Shown one piece after another: positions 52,049-59,253 of a stretch of DNA of 64,000 nucleotides; positions within the stretch are counted from its first letter, which is position 1, and each line of letters begins with the position of its first letter. Origin of the DNA: Limnobacter sp. SAORIC-580 (lineage in GTDB: Bacteria; Pseudomonadota; Gammaproteobacteria; Burkholderiales; Burkholderiaceae_B); the NCBI RefSeq assembly GCF_013004065.1, contig NZ_CP053084.1, positions 496,001 to 560,000 of the forward strand. The letters are read 5' to 3'. The position numbers and the translations under genes were made by a program. The notes beneath the pieces were generated by a model, which saw nothing but the letters and a program-made list of their open reading frames with translations, was not told the origin of the DNA and did no database searches.

Positions 52049-52972
52049 TTATCGCGCAGCTCGCGCTGCCCGATAATTGGCCCAAACCAGAGTCGCCAAT
52101 TCAAGCCACTGAGTCACTTCAGTGGCTTTTATTTTGCCCAAACCGAAGTGTTGCCACACGGTATTCAAGTTCAGCACAGGGTCGTGTTCGGGCACAGCCA
52201 AAGCACCGGTTTGTTTGGAAAGTTTTTGCCCGTCTTCGGCCAGTATCACTGGCAAGTGCCAATAGCTTGGGGGAATCAATGTAGCTTGAGCAGCAGTTTG
52301 CGCATCAAGCCCGCCCTGCAAGGCCTTCCACACGGCAATTTGCCGGGCGGTGGTGTCTGCCAGATCTTCGCCGCGCACAATGTGCGTCACCTTGCTTGCC
52401 AAATCATCGACAACCACGACTAGGTGATAAGCCCAAAACCCATCGCCTCGTTTCAATACAAAATCGCCACTACTGGCATTCAAGTCGTCATTGAATGTAC
52501 CTAGCCGGTGGTCGTGCCACTGTATTGGCTCGGTCGGGCAGCGAAAACGAATTGCGCGTGCCTCGCGGCCTTCAGGCATGCCTTGGCGGCAAGTGCCGGG
52601 GTAAATGCGGTTTTCGCCAAGCGCCCGCTGTGAATTGGCGTCGTCGATTTCCTTTCGGGTGCAGGCGCAGGGGTAGGTCAGGTTCAGAATGTTCAGGTGT
52701 TTCAAAGCGGTTTCATACACTGAATGCCGTTGCGATTGCACCCACACCTCCCCTTGCCATTGAAGGCCATGGCGTTTCAAGGTGCGCACAATGTGTTCAA
52801 CAGAAGCCTTGTCGCAACGCCCCTCGTCAATGTCTTCAATGCGCAAAAGCCATTGCCCGTGGTGCACCTTGGCATCCAGAAAGCTGCCCAGTGCGGTGGC
52901 CAGCGAACCCAAATGCAGTGGGCCAGTGGGCGAGGGGGCGAATCGGCCAATGTAGGGCGCTGGAGCGGGCAT
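52049..52972 (-). CDS. gluQ: Glutamyl-Q tRNA(Asp) synthetase
   Basis: GluQ-RS activates glutamate and attaches it to the queuosine base at position 34 of tRNA-Asp. The protein has 307 residues from the ATG at 52972 (GTG at 52981 possible). It is a truncated glutamyl-tRNA synthetase without the anticodon-binding domain: YIGRFAPSPTGPLHLGSLA holds the HIGH-like motif, YPCACTRKEIDDANSQRA and YPGTCRQGM give the zinc site, and AEDGQKLSKQTGA is the KMSKS-like loop. The lysR stop is only 12 bases upstream, so both are probably co-transcribed. queA, which acts earlier in the same modification, is 5 kb away. Confidence 0.93.
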   Translation of the reverse strand: MPAPAPYIGRFAPSPTGPLHLGSLATALGSFLDAKVHHGQWLLRIEDIDEGRCDKASVEHIVRTLKRHGLQWQGEVWVQSQRHSVYETALKHLNILNLTYPCACTRKEIDDANSQRALGENRIYPGTCRQGMPEGREARAIRFRCPTEPIQWHDHRLGTFNDDLNASSGDFVLKRGDGFWAYHLVVVVDDLASKVTHIVRGEDLADTTARQIAVWKALQGGLDAQTAAQATLIPPSYWHLPVILAEDGQKLSKQTGALAVPEHDPVLNLNTVWQHFGLGKIKATEVTQWLELATLVWANYRAARAAR

Positions 52973-52984
52973 GTTCTGCACAGT

Positions 52985-53896
52985 TTATTGAGGTGGCTGG
53001 AAGTTAAGTTGCACTGTGGCCAGGTGCTTGGTCCACCAGTCGAGCGCCTTGCCTTGGCTTCCGCGTTGCCATGCAAAGCACAGGCTGCTTTGCCGGGTCA
53101 CATCCTCGGTTTTCTTGATCAGCAAGTCGCCGTTCGCAACTTCGTGCTCAATCAAATTCCAGGGCAGCCAGCCACAACCCAAACCGGCCAGTTGGGCTTT
53201 CACCTTGGCTTGCAGATTGGGTACCGTCAGCACGGCCTGCCCGCTTTGCAAACCAAATGTCAGGGGTTTGAAGTTGCGGGAGGTGTCACCCACGGCCACT
53301 GCACGGTATTGGCGAATGGTGTCTATGCACAAGGGCTCTTCCGCATGGGCCAGCGGGTGATCGGGCGCTACCGCGAACACGAAAAGTGATTGGCCAAAGC
53401 TTTGAATGTGTAAGCCGGTGGCGCTGGCAAACTGGTTTTGATCCAGACGACTGCCAATCAGTAGGTCGGCTCGACCCGAGTACAAAGCCTCCCAGGTGCC
53501 CGACAGCACTTCGCTCGAGAAACGCAGCCGGGTGGGGCTTTCCAGCGCATCAAACGCCTGAATCCAGGGAATGGCCTTCTCGAACGGCACCACTGAATCC
53601 AGCACAATCCGCAACTCGGCCTCCCAGCCACTGGCCACGGCTTTCACACGCTTGGTGAGTGCATCGGTGCTTTCAAGTAACTTGCGACCCTCCTCCAGCA
53701 GGGCTTTGCCCGCAGGGGTCAACTTGGCTTTGTGGCCCGACCGGTCGTAGATCAGAACATCCAGGCTTTCTTCCAGTTGTCGCAGTTGGTAGGTGATTGC
53801 CGAAGGCGCTTTGTTCAAGGCCACCGCAGCGGCGGCAAAACTGCCCCGTGCTTCAATCAATTCAAGCAGGGCAAGGCTGTCGAGGTTGATGGTCAT
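52985..53896 (-). CDS. LysR-family transcriptional regulator
   Basis: This regulator has 303 residues. The N-terminal helix-turn-helix is LLELIEARGSFAAAAVALNK and APSAITYQLRQLEESLDVLI, followed by a substrate-binding domain (LRIVLDSVVPFEKAIPWIQ, ADLLIGSRLDQNQF). It diverges from the pirin gene, 98 bases apart, and a T-N11-A type inverted repeat lies in the gap, so control of pirin and the flavodoxin-like gene is likely. YhaJ-like LysR regulators are common beside pirin genes. gluQ follows on the same strand. Confidence 0.93.
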   Translation of the reverse strand: MTINLDSLALLELIEARGSFAAAAVALNKAPSAITYQLRQLEESLDVLIYDRSGHKAKLTPAGKALLEEGRKLLESTDALTKRVKAVASGWEAELRIVLDSVVPFEKAIPWIQAFDALESPTRLRFSSEVLSGTWEALYSGRADLLIGSRLDQNQFASATGLHIQSFGQSLFVFAVAPDHPLAHAEEPLCIDTIRQYRAVAVGDTSRNFKPLTFGLQSGQAVLTVPNLQAKVKAQLAGLGCGWLPWNLIEHEVANGDLLIKKTEDVTRQSSLCFAWQRGSQGKALDWWTKHLATVQLNFQPPQ

Positions 53897-53912
53897 GGGG
53901 TTCAGTTTTTTT

Positions 53913-53931
53913 GAATGAGTTCGTCAAATTC
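53913..53931. promoter_or_regulatory. LysR-type binding site gaat-N11-attc
   Basis: gaat at 53913-53916 and attc at 53928-53931 are inverted around exactly 11 bases, the classic T-N11-A arrangement of LysR operators, placed 17 bases before the lysR start and about 65 before the pirin start. Confidence 0.5.
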
Positions 53932-53994
53932 TACGCCTTGTTTGGCTGCATGGCACCACCTACACTGAATTCATCATTCAACAGGAGGTTGAAC

Positions 53995-54705
53995 ATGTTC
54001 CAGATCAGAAAATCCAGCGAGCGCGGTTATGCCAACCATGGTTGGCTCGAGAGCTACCACAGCTTCTCCTTTTCCAGCTACTACGATCCCAAGCACATGG
54101 GCTTTGGCCCTTTGCGCGTGATCAATGAAGACATTGTTCAACCGCAAACCGGGTTTGGTACCCATGGCCATCGCGACATGGAAATCATCACCTACATGTT
54201 GGGTGGCGAACTAAGCCACCGGGACAGTCTGGGCGGTGGTTCTGCCATCAAGCCCAATCAGATTCAGCGCATGAGCGCAGGCACCGGTATTCGCCATTCC
54301 GAAATGAATGCGCACAAAACCGATGCTGCGCACTTGCTGCAAATCTGGATTGAGCCTGCGGTGAATGGCGTTGAACCTGGCTACAAAGACCACGACCTGG
54401 ATGTGGAAAGCATTACCGGCCAGTTGGGACTGGTGGTAACAGGCGACAAAGCCGAGGCCGAGGCAAAGAAAATTGCCTTTATTCACCAGGACGCAAAAAT
54501 GTACGCAGGCCGCTTGAGCAATCAAAGCGTGCACCGCGAGCTGGACCCCGCACGCAAAGGGTATCTGCATGTGGCCAAGGGTTCGCTGAGCGTGGGCAAT
54601 GTGCTGTTGCAAACCGGCGATGCACTCTTGATTGCAGGTGAACGTGAGCTGAATTTTGACGTAAGTGAACAGGCCGAAGTTCTTTTCTTCGACTTGCCCG
54701 CTTGA
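53995..54705 (+). CDS. Pirin-family protein (quercetin dioxygenase-like)
   Basis: This bicupin metalloprotein has 236 residues from the ATG at 53995, which has aggagg nine bases upstream; the longer frame from 53911 lacks support. The N-terminal cupin has the metal ligands in FGTHGHRDMEIITYMLGGEL and GTGIRHSEMNAHKT (His, His, His, Glu). It resembles E. coli YhhW, which has quercetin 2,3-dioxygenase activity in vitro; the physiological role is unclear. It diverges from a LysR gene and precedes a flavodoxin-like gene by 26 bases, a common redox-response arrangement. Confidence 0.93.
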   Translation: MFQIRKSSERGYANHGWLESYHSFSFSSYYDPKHMGFGPLRVINEDIVQPQTGFGTHGHRDMEIITYMLGGELSHRDSLGGGSAIKPNQIQRMSAGTGIRHSEMNAHKTDAAHLLQIWIEPAVNGVEPGYKDHDLDVESITGQLGLVVTGDKAEAEAKKIAFIHQDAKMYAGRLSNQSVHRELDPARKGYLHVAKGSLSVGNVLLQTGDALLIAGERELNFDVSEQAEVLFFDLPA

Positions 54706-54731
54706 TTGTTACAACAACGAGGGAGTAAAAA

Positions 54732-55292
54732 ATGACACAAGTTGCAATTGTTTATCACAGTGGTTACGGCCACACCGCAAAAGTGGCCGAGTTTGTTCAG
54801 CAGGGCGTGGATGCTGTGGAAGGTGTACAAAGCCACCTGATTTCTGTGAACGACGTGAACGATGCCACATGGGACGTGTTGGCCAAGGCTGACGCCATTA
54901 TTTTCGGCTCGCCCACCTACATGGGCGGGGCTTCGGCGGACTTCAAAAAGTTTGCTGATGCGTCCAGCAAAGTGTGGTTCAGCCAAGGCTGGAAAAACAA
55001 GGTGGCGGGTGGTTTTACCAACTCGCTTTCCATGAGTGGCGACAAGCTCAGCACGCTGCAATATTTTGTAACCTACGCCATGCAACACGGCATGATCTGG
55101 GTGGGCAGTGCCACACCCGGCGCGCAAAAGCCAGGTGATGTGGCAGAACTGAATCGTGTGGGCTCTTGGGTGGGCGTGATGACCCAATCCGACAATGCCC
55201 CTGCAGACGTTACTCCGCCTGCGTCTGACCTTGAAACTGCGAAGATTTACGGCAGCAGGGTGGCCGAGTTTGCAAAGAAGTTGTCGGCCTAA
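54732..55292 (+). CDS. Flavodoxin-like NAD(P)H-dependent oxidoreductase (WrbA-related)
   Basis: This FMN-binding flavodoxin-fold protein has 186 residues, slightly shorter than WrbA (about 198). The phosphate-binding loop is YHSGYGHTAKVAEFV at residues 8-22, followed by DAIIFGSPTYMGGASADFKK and KVAGGFTNSLSMSGDKLSTL, both WrbA-like. It is probably a quinone reductase. It follows pirin by 26 bases with gaggga as ribosome binding site and is likely induced with it by the divergent LysR protein. Confidence 0.9.
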   Translation: MTQVAIVYHSGYGHTAKVAEFVQQGVDAVEGVQSHLISVNDVNDATWDVLAKADAIIFGSPTYMGGASADFKKFADASSKVWFSQGWKNKVAGGFTNSLSMSGDKLSTLQYFVTYAMQHGMIWVGSATPGAQKPGDVAELNRVGSWVGVMTQSDNAPADVTPPASDLETAKIYGSRVAEFAKKLSA

Positions 55293-55327
55293 TAGTTAGC
55301 CCAAGACGTGAATGGGCTGTAATCAAA

Positions 55328-55343
55328 TATCCGTTTGCGGATA
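55328..55343 (+). promoter_or_regulatory. Small hairpin just upstream of dnaE
   Basis: tatccg at 55328-55333 pairs with cggata at 55338-55343 around tttg. It lies immediately before the G-rich stretch gggggg at 55348-55353 that precedes the dnaE start at 55354, so it could influence translation initiation or end upstream transcription. No T-run follows. Confidence 0.35.
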
Positions 55344-55353
55344 AAATGGGGGG

Positions 55354-58300
55354 ATGACTAATTCATCCCCCACATTGCCTTCCACGTTTGTTCACCTGCG
55401 CATGCACACCGAGTTCTCGGTGCTCGACGGCATGGTGCGCGTGGGCGAGGCTGTCAAAGCCGCCGCAGGCTGCGGTATGCCTGCCCTGGCCATTTCCGAC
55501 CTGTCCAACCTGTTTGGTCTGATCAAGTTTTACGGCAAGGCGCGTGGTGCTGGCGTTAAGCCAATTGCTGCTTGCGATGTGTGGATTGAAAGCGACCGCG
55601 ACGAAGAACAACCCGCACGCATGTTGCTGCTGGTGCAAAACCACAAAGGTTATTTGCAACTTTGCGAGTTGTTAAGCCGGGCGTTTTTGCGCAACCAGAA
55701 GCGCGGCAAAGCCACGTTGAAATTTGAGTGGTTTGATGAGGTAGGTTGTGATGGCCTGATCGCTGTATCAGGGTTTGCCAATTCCGATATCGGCCAGTTT
55801 TTGCTGGGTGGCAACATGGCCCGCGCCGAAGATTCGGCCCGCAAATTCCTGAAGTATTTCGAGGGGCGCTATTACATTGAGCTTCAGCGCGATGGGTCCA
55901 CCCAGGCCGAGAACCTGGTGAATTTGAGTTGCCAGTTGGCTGCCAAGTTGCAGTTGCCTGTGGTGGCCACGCACCCAATCCAGTTTTTGAAGCCCGAAGA
56001 CTTCCGTGCGCATGAGGCGCGGGTGTGTATTGCGCAGGGCGAAATTTTGTCGAATCCGCGCAGGCCTCGCCGCTTCACCGAGCAGCAGTATTTCAAAACC
56101 GCGCAGGAAATGGCAGAACTGTTTGCCGACATTCCCAGTGCCATTCGCAACAGCATTCGAATCGCCCAGCGCTGCAATTTAACGCTTGAATTGGGCAAAC
56201 CCAAGCTGCCCGCATTCCCCACGCCCGATGGCATGACACTGGACGATTACCTGGTGCATTTGTCCAAGGAAGGTTTGGAAAAACGCTTGGCGCACCTGTT
56301 CCCGAATATCGAGGAACGGGAAAAAATGCGTCCGGAATACGAAGCGCGTTTGAAAATTGAATGCGACACCATCATTGGCATGGGCTTTCCTGGTTACTTC
56401 CTGATTGTTCAGGACTTCATCAACTGGGGCAAAAGCAATGGCGTGCCCGTGGGGCCTGGCCGGGGTTCTGGTGCAGGTTCGCTGGTGGCTTATGCCTTGG
56501 GTATTACCGATCTTGACCCGTTGCGGTACGACTTGCTGTTCGAGCGTTTCTTGAACCCTGAGCGGGTTTCAATGCCCGACTTCGACATTGACTTCTGTCA
56601 GGACAACCGCGACCGCGTCATCGACTATGTGAAGCAAAACTACGGGCGCGATGCGGTCAGCCAAATTGCAACTTTTGGTACCCTAGGCGCGAAAGCGGTT
56701 ATTCGTGATGCAGGCCGTGTGCTCGACATGCCCTACATGTATTGCGACGGCCTGTCGAAACTGATTCCGCAAACCCCAGCCGACCCTTGGGACCTGGACC
56801 GGGCCATGGCCGACGAACCTACCTTCCGTGAACGGGTGGAAAACGAAGACGAAGCCAAGGAAATTATTGCCGTGGCTCGGCCACTCGAAGGCCTGACCCG
56901 CAACGTGGGTATGCACGCGGGTGGCGTGTTGATTGCGCCGGGCAAGTTGACTGACTTCTGCCCTTTGTATTGTGCCGATGGTTCTACCGATTCCGTGGTG
57001 TCGCAGTACGACAAAGACGACGTCGAAGCCGTGGGCCTGGTGAAGTTCGACTTCTTGGGTTTGCGCAACCTGACCATTCTGGACTGGGCTGTGCGTTGGG
57101 TGCGCGAAAACTATGAAGACCAGCGCGATTTCCGCCTGGAAGACCTGCCGCTGGACGACCCGGCTGTGTATCAGTTGTTCTCAGATGGCAACACCACCGC
57201 TGTGTTTCAGTCTGAATCGCGTTCTGCGAAAGACCTTGAAAAGAAACTAAAGCCCGACAACTTTGAAGACATCATCGCCTTGATGGCGTTGAACCGCCCC
57301 GGTCCTTTGGGTTCCGGCATGGTGGACGACTTTATTGCCCGCAAAAAAGAAACTTCGAAAACCGGCAAAGGGCGTGCGGAGTGGTACTTCCATCCCAAGC
57401 TCGAAGGCATCCTGAAAAGCACCTACGGTGTGATTGTTTACCAAGAGCAGGTGATGCTGGTTGCCCAGATTTTGGCGGGCTACAGCCTGGGTGGCGCTGA
57501 CCTGCTTCGCCGCGCGATGGGTAAAAAGAAGCCCGAAGAAATGGCCAAGCAGCGTGAAATTTTCACGACCGGTGCAACCGAGCGCGGCGTAGACCCCGCA
57601 GTGGCCAAGCAGCTTTTCGATTTGATGGAAAAGTTCGCGGAATATGGTTTCAACAAATCACATTCGGCTGCTTATGCGCTGATTGCCTACCACACGGCCT
57701 GGTTGAAGGCTCATTACCCCGCTGAGTTCATGGCGGCGTCCATGAGTTCTGATATGGACGACACCGACAAAGTAAAAATCTTTGTTGAAGACGCCATGGC
57801 CATGTGCCAGGTGCCGGGAAAAAAAGCGGGCACCACAGTCACCATGCTGGGCCCGGATGTGAACGAATCCAACTTCCGTTTCACAGCGGTGCGCATTGAT
57901 GGTGAAAAACGCGCCAGCGCCATTCGTTACGGTTTGGGTGCTGTAAAAGGAACTGGCCAGGCTGCCTGTGAGGCCATTGTTGCCGAGCGCAACGCCAATG
58001 GTCCGTTCACCAGTCTGTTCGATTTCGTGAAGCGTGTAGACAGCAAACAGATCAATCGCCGGGTGATTGAGGCACTGATTCGCGCAGGTGCTTTCGATTC
58101 TCTGAACCCAGACCGCGCAAGGTTGTTGGCCAGTTCAGGGCAGGCCATGGAATGGGCTGCTCAACAGGCCGCCACAGCGGCACAGGTGAGTTTGTTCGGT
58201 GAAGCCTTGGGTGGCGATGCACCGCCGGAATTGGTGGAAGTGCCCACCTGGAGCGAACGTGAAAAGCTGCAGCAGGAAAAAGCGGCCTTGGGTTATTACT

Positions 58301-58884
58301 TCAGCGGGCATTTGTTCAAGGCCGATGAAGACAAAGTGCGCCAGTTCGTCAAACTGAAGTTGAAAGACCTGTCGCCTGGCCGGGATTTGGTGTGGATGGC
58401 GGGTGTAATCGCATCGCTGCGCACCATGATGACCAAGCGCGGGAAAATGGCGGTTGTGTTGCTCGACGATTCTACCGCGCAAGTTGAATTGTCAATTTTC
58501 AATGAGCAGTTTGAAGCCAACCGCAACCTGCTCAAAGAAGATTCGCTACTCGTGCTGCAAGGCAAGGTGTCTGAAGACTCTTACACCGGTGGTTTGCGAA
58601 TTTCAGCCGAGAACCTGTATTCGCTGGCCAGTGCACGTGCTCACTTTGTCAGCCGCCTGAGGCTTAGCATGAATGGACAATCGGATGCTGAAAAGCTGCG
58701 CGCCCTGCTGGAACCTTTTCGTGACCCTGAGCAGGGTTGTTTGGTTGAAATTGACTATCACAATGGCCATGCAGCCTGCGTGGCGCAACTGAGCAGTGAT
58801 TGGAAAGTGCGCCCGGAAGAAGACCTGCTGATTGAAATGCAAGGCTGGTTGGGTGAAGGCAATGCCAAGTGGGTTTTTGGCTAA
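55354..58884 (+). CDS. dnaE: DNA polymerase III subunit alpha
   Basis: This is the catalytic subunit of the replicative polymerase, 1176 residues, typical for DnaE1. The N-terminal PHP domain starts FVHLRMHTEFSVLDGMVRVG. The polymerase core has GPGRGSGAGSLVAYALGITD and the catalytic MPDFDIDFCQDNRDRVIDY (Asp409 and Asp411 correspond to the E. coli D401/D403 pair), then NVGMHAGGVLIAPG, ALNRPGPLGSGMVDDFI and YGFNKSHSAAYALIAYHTAW. The C-terminal OB-fold is seen at LVWMAGVIASLRTMMTKRGK. It is preceded by a hairpin and followed by a 369-base gap before msbA. Confidence 0.97.
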   Translation: MTNSSPTLPSTFVHLRMHTEFSVLDGMVRVGEAVKAAAGCGMPALAISDLSNLFGLIKFYGKARGAGVKPIAACDVWIESDRDEEQPARMLLLVQNHKGYLQLCELLSRAFLRNQKRGKATLKFEWFDEVGCDGLIAVSGFANSDIGQFLLGGNMARAEDSARKFLKYFEGRYYIELQRDGSTQAENLVNLSCQLAAKLQLPVVATHPIQFLKPEDFRAHEARVCIAQGEILSNPRRPRRFTEQQYFKTAQEMAELFADIPSAIRNSIRIAQRCNLTLELGKPKLPAFPTPDGMTLDDYLVHLSKEGLEKRLAHLFPNIEEREKMRPEYEARLKIECDTIIGMGFPGYFLIVQDFINWGKSNGVPVGPGRGSGAGSLVAYALGITDLDPLRYDLLFERFLNPERVSMPDFDIDFCQDNRDRVIDYVKQNYGRDAVSQIATFGTLGAKAVIRDAGRVLDMPYMYCDGLSKLIPQTPADPWDLDRAMADEPTFRERVENEDEAKEIIAVARPLEGLTRNVGMHAGGVLIAPGKLTDFCPLYCADGSTDSVVSQYDKDDVEAVGLVKFDFLGLRNLTILDWAVRWVRENYEDQRDFRLEDLPLDDPAVYQLFSDGNTTAVFQSESRSAKDLEKKLKPDNFEDIIALMALNRPGPLGSGMVDDFIARKKETSKTGKGRAEWYFHPKLEGILKSTYGVIVYQEQVMLVAQILAGYSLGGADLLRRAMGKKKPEEMAKQREIFTTGATERGVDPAVAKQLFDLMEKFAEYGFNKSHSAAYALIAYHTAWLKAHYPAEFMAASMSSDMDDTDKVKIFVEDAMAMCQVPGKKAGTTVTMLGPDVNESNFRFTAVRIDGEKRASAIRYGLGAVKGTGQAACEAIVAERNANGPFTSLFDFVKRVDSKQINRRVIEALIRAGAFDSLNPDRARLLASSGQAMEWAAQQAATAAQVSLFGEALGGDAPPELVEVPTWSEREKLQQEKAALGYYFSGHLFKADEDKVRQFVKLKLKDLSPGRDLVWMAGVIASLRTMMTKRGKMAVVLLDDSTAQVELSIFNEQFEANRNLLKEDSLLVLQGKVSEDSYTGGLRISAENLYSLASARAHFVSRLRLSMNGQSDAEKLRALLEPFRDPEQGCLVEIDYHNGHAACVAQLSSDWKVRPEEDLLIEMQGWLGEGNAKWVFG

Positions 58885-58950
58885 TTGATCAGCCTGTTTG
58901 GCGGAAACTATGGCGCTGTCGCCAACTCCGCTAGGGCTCGGTTGCGTGAT

Positions 58951-59146
58951 CAATCAGCAGAGATGTCCCAATCGCCTCGCCTTCAAGAAAACCTGCCCTT
59001 GCGTGCCGAGCAGGGCCGGTGTTGCCCAGCATGGGCGACAGAGAACGATTCCGACCCGCTTTTTAGGAGGATCGTTATCAGGCATCGCAAGGCTCAGCAA
59101 GGGATAAACAGGTTTTCTGGCGAGAGATTGGGATTCGCGCTGATTG
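58951..59146. repeat. Long imperfect inverted repeat (stem-loop element)
   Basis: Five blocks pair perfectly in nested order: caatcagc 58951-58958 with gctgattg 59139-59146; cccaatc 58967-58973 with gattggg 59126-59132; ctcgcc 58976-58981 with ggcgag 59119-59124; agaaaacctg 58986-58995 with caggttttct 59109-59118; cccttgc 58996-59002 with gcaaggg 59097-59103. That is 38 paired bases with small bulges. Inside are further stems: gccca/tgggc at 59024-59036 and aacgat/atcgtt at 59044-59076. It may be a structured RNA or a MITE-like repeat. Nothing in it encodes a known protein. Confidence 0.8.
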
Positions 59147-59178
59147 TGCAAGCGAACACGCTGATTGTGCGACGAACA
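59138..59178 (+). repeat. Two tandem copies of a 20-21-base unit
   Basis: cgctgattgtgc followed by aag and cgaaca (59138-59158) is repeated as cgctgattgtgc, ga, cgaaca (59159-59178). The first copy contains the right end of the long inverted repeat, so the second copy looks like a duplicated terminus. Each copy can form a small cgc/gcg-type hairpin. Confidence 0.75.
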
Positions 59179-59253
59179 CATGCCGCTTGAGTCGAACCCG
59201 CTTGCCACCCACAACCGTGTAAACTTCGAGCATCCAATCCACGTTCACGTTGC

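Larger units (their letters stand above)
58885..59253. other. Non-coding gap between dnaE and msbA holding a long stem-loop
   Basis: I see no credible gene here. Short frames exist on both strands (for example 58885-59190 plus, 58954-59214 minus), but their products have no recognisable domain and the base pattern is explained by an inverted repeat. The gap contains a local hairpin (tggcg/cgcca at 58911-58924), ttgatca/tgatcaa at 58885-58891 and 58947-58953, the long stem-loop 58951-59146, and a short tandem repeat at 59138-59178. The remaining 75 bases before msbA show nothing clear. Confidence 0.65.

Noticed and set aside
59189..59202. gagtcgaacccg resembling the T arm of a tRNA on the minus strand
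   Set aside because: The flanking bases do not form a T stem, and no acceptor or anticodon arm is present.
58954..59214. Small frame on the minus strand in the dnaE-msbA gap
   Set aside because: Overlaps the long inverted repeat, has no ribosome binding site that I can see and no known domain; the stem-loop explains the sequence better.
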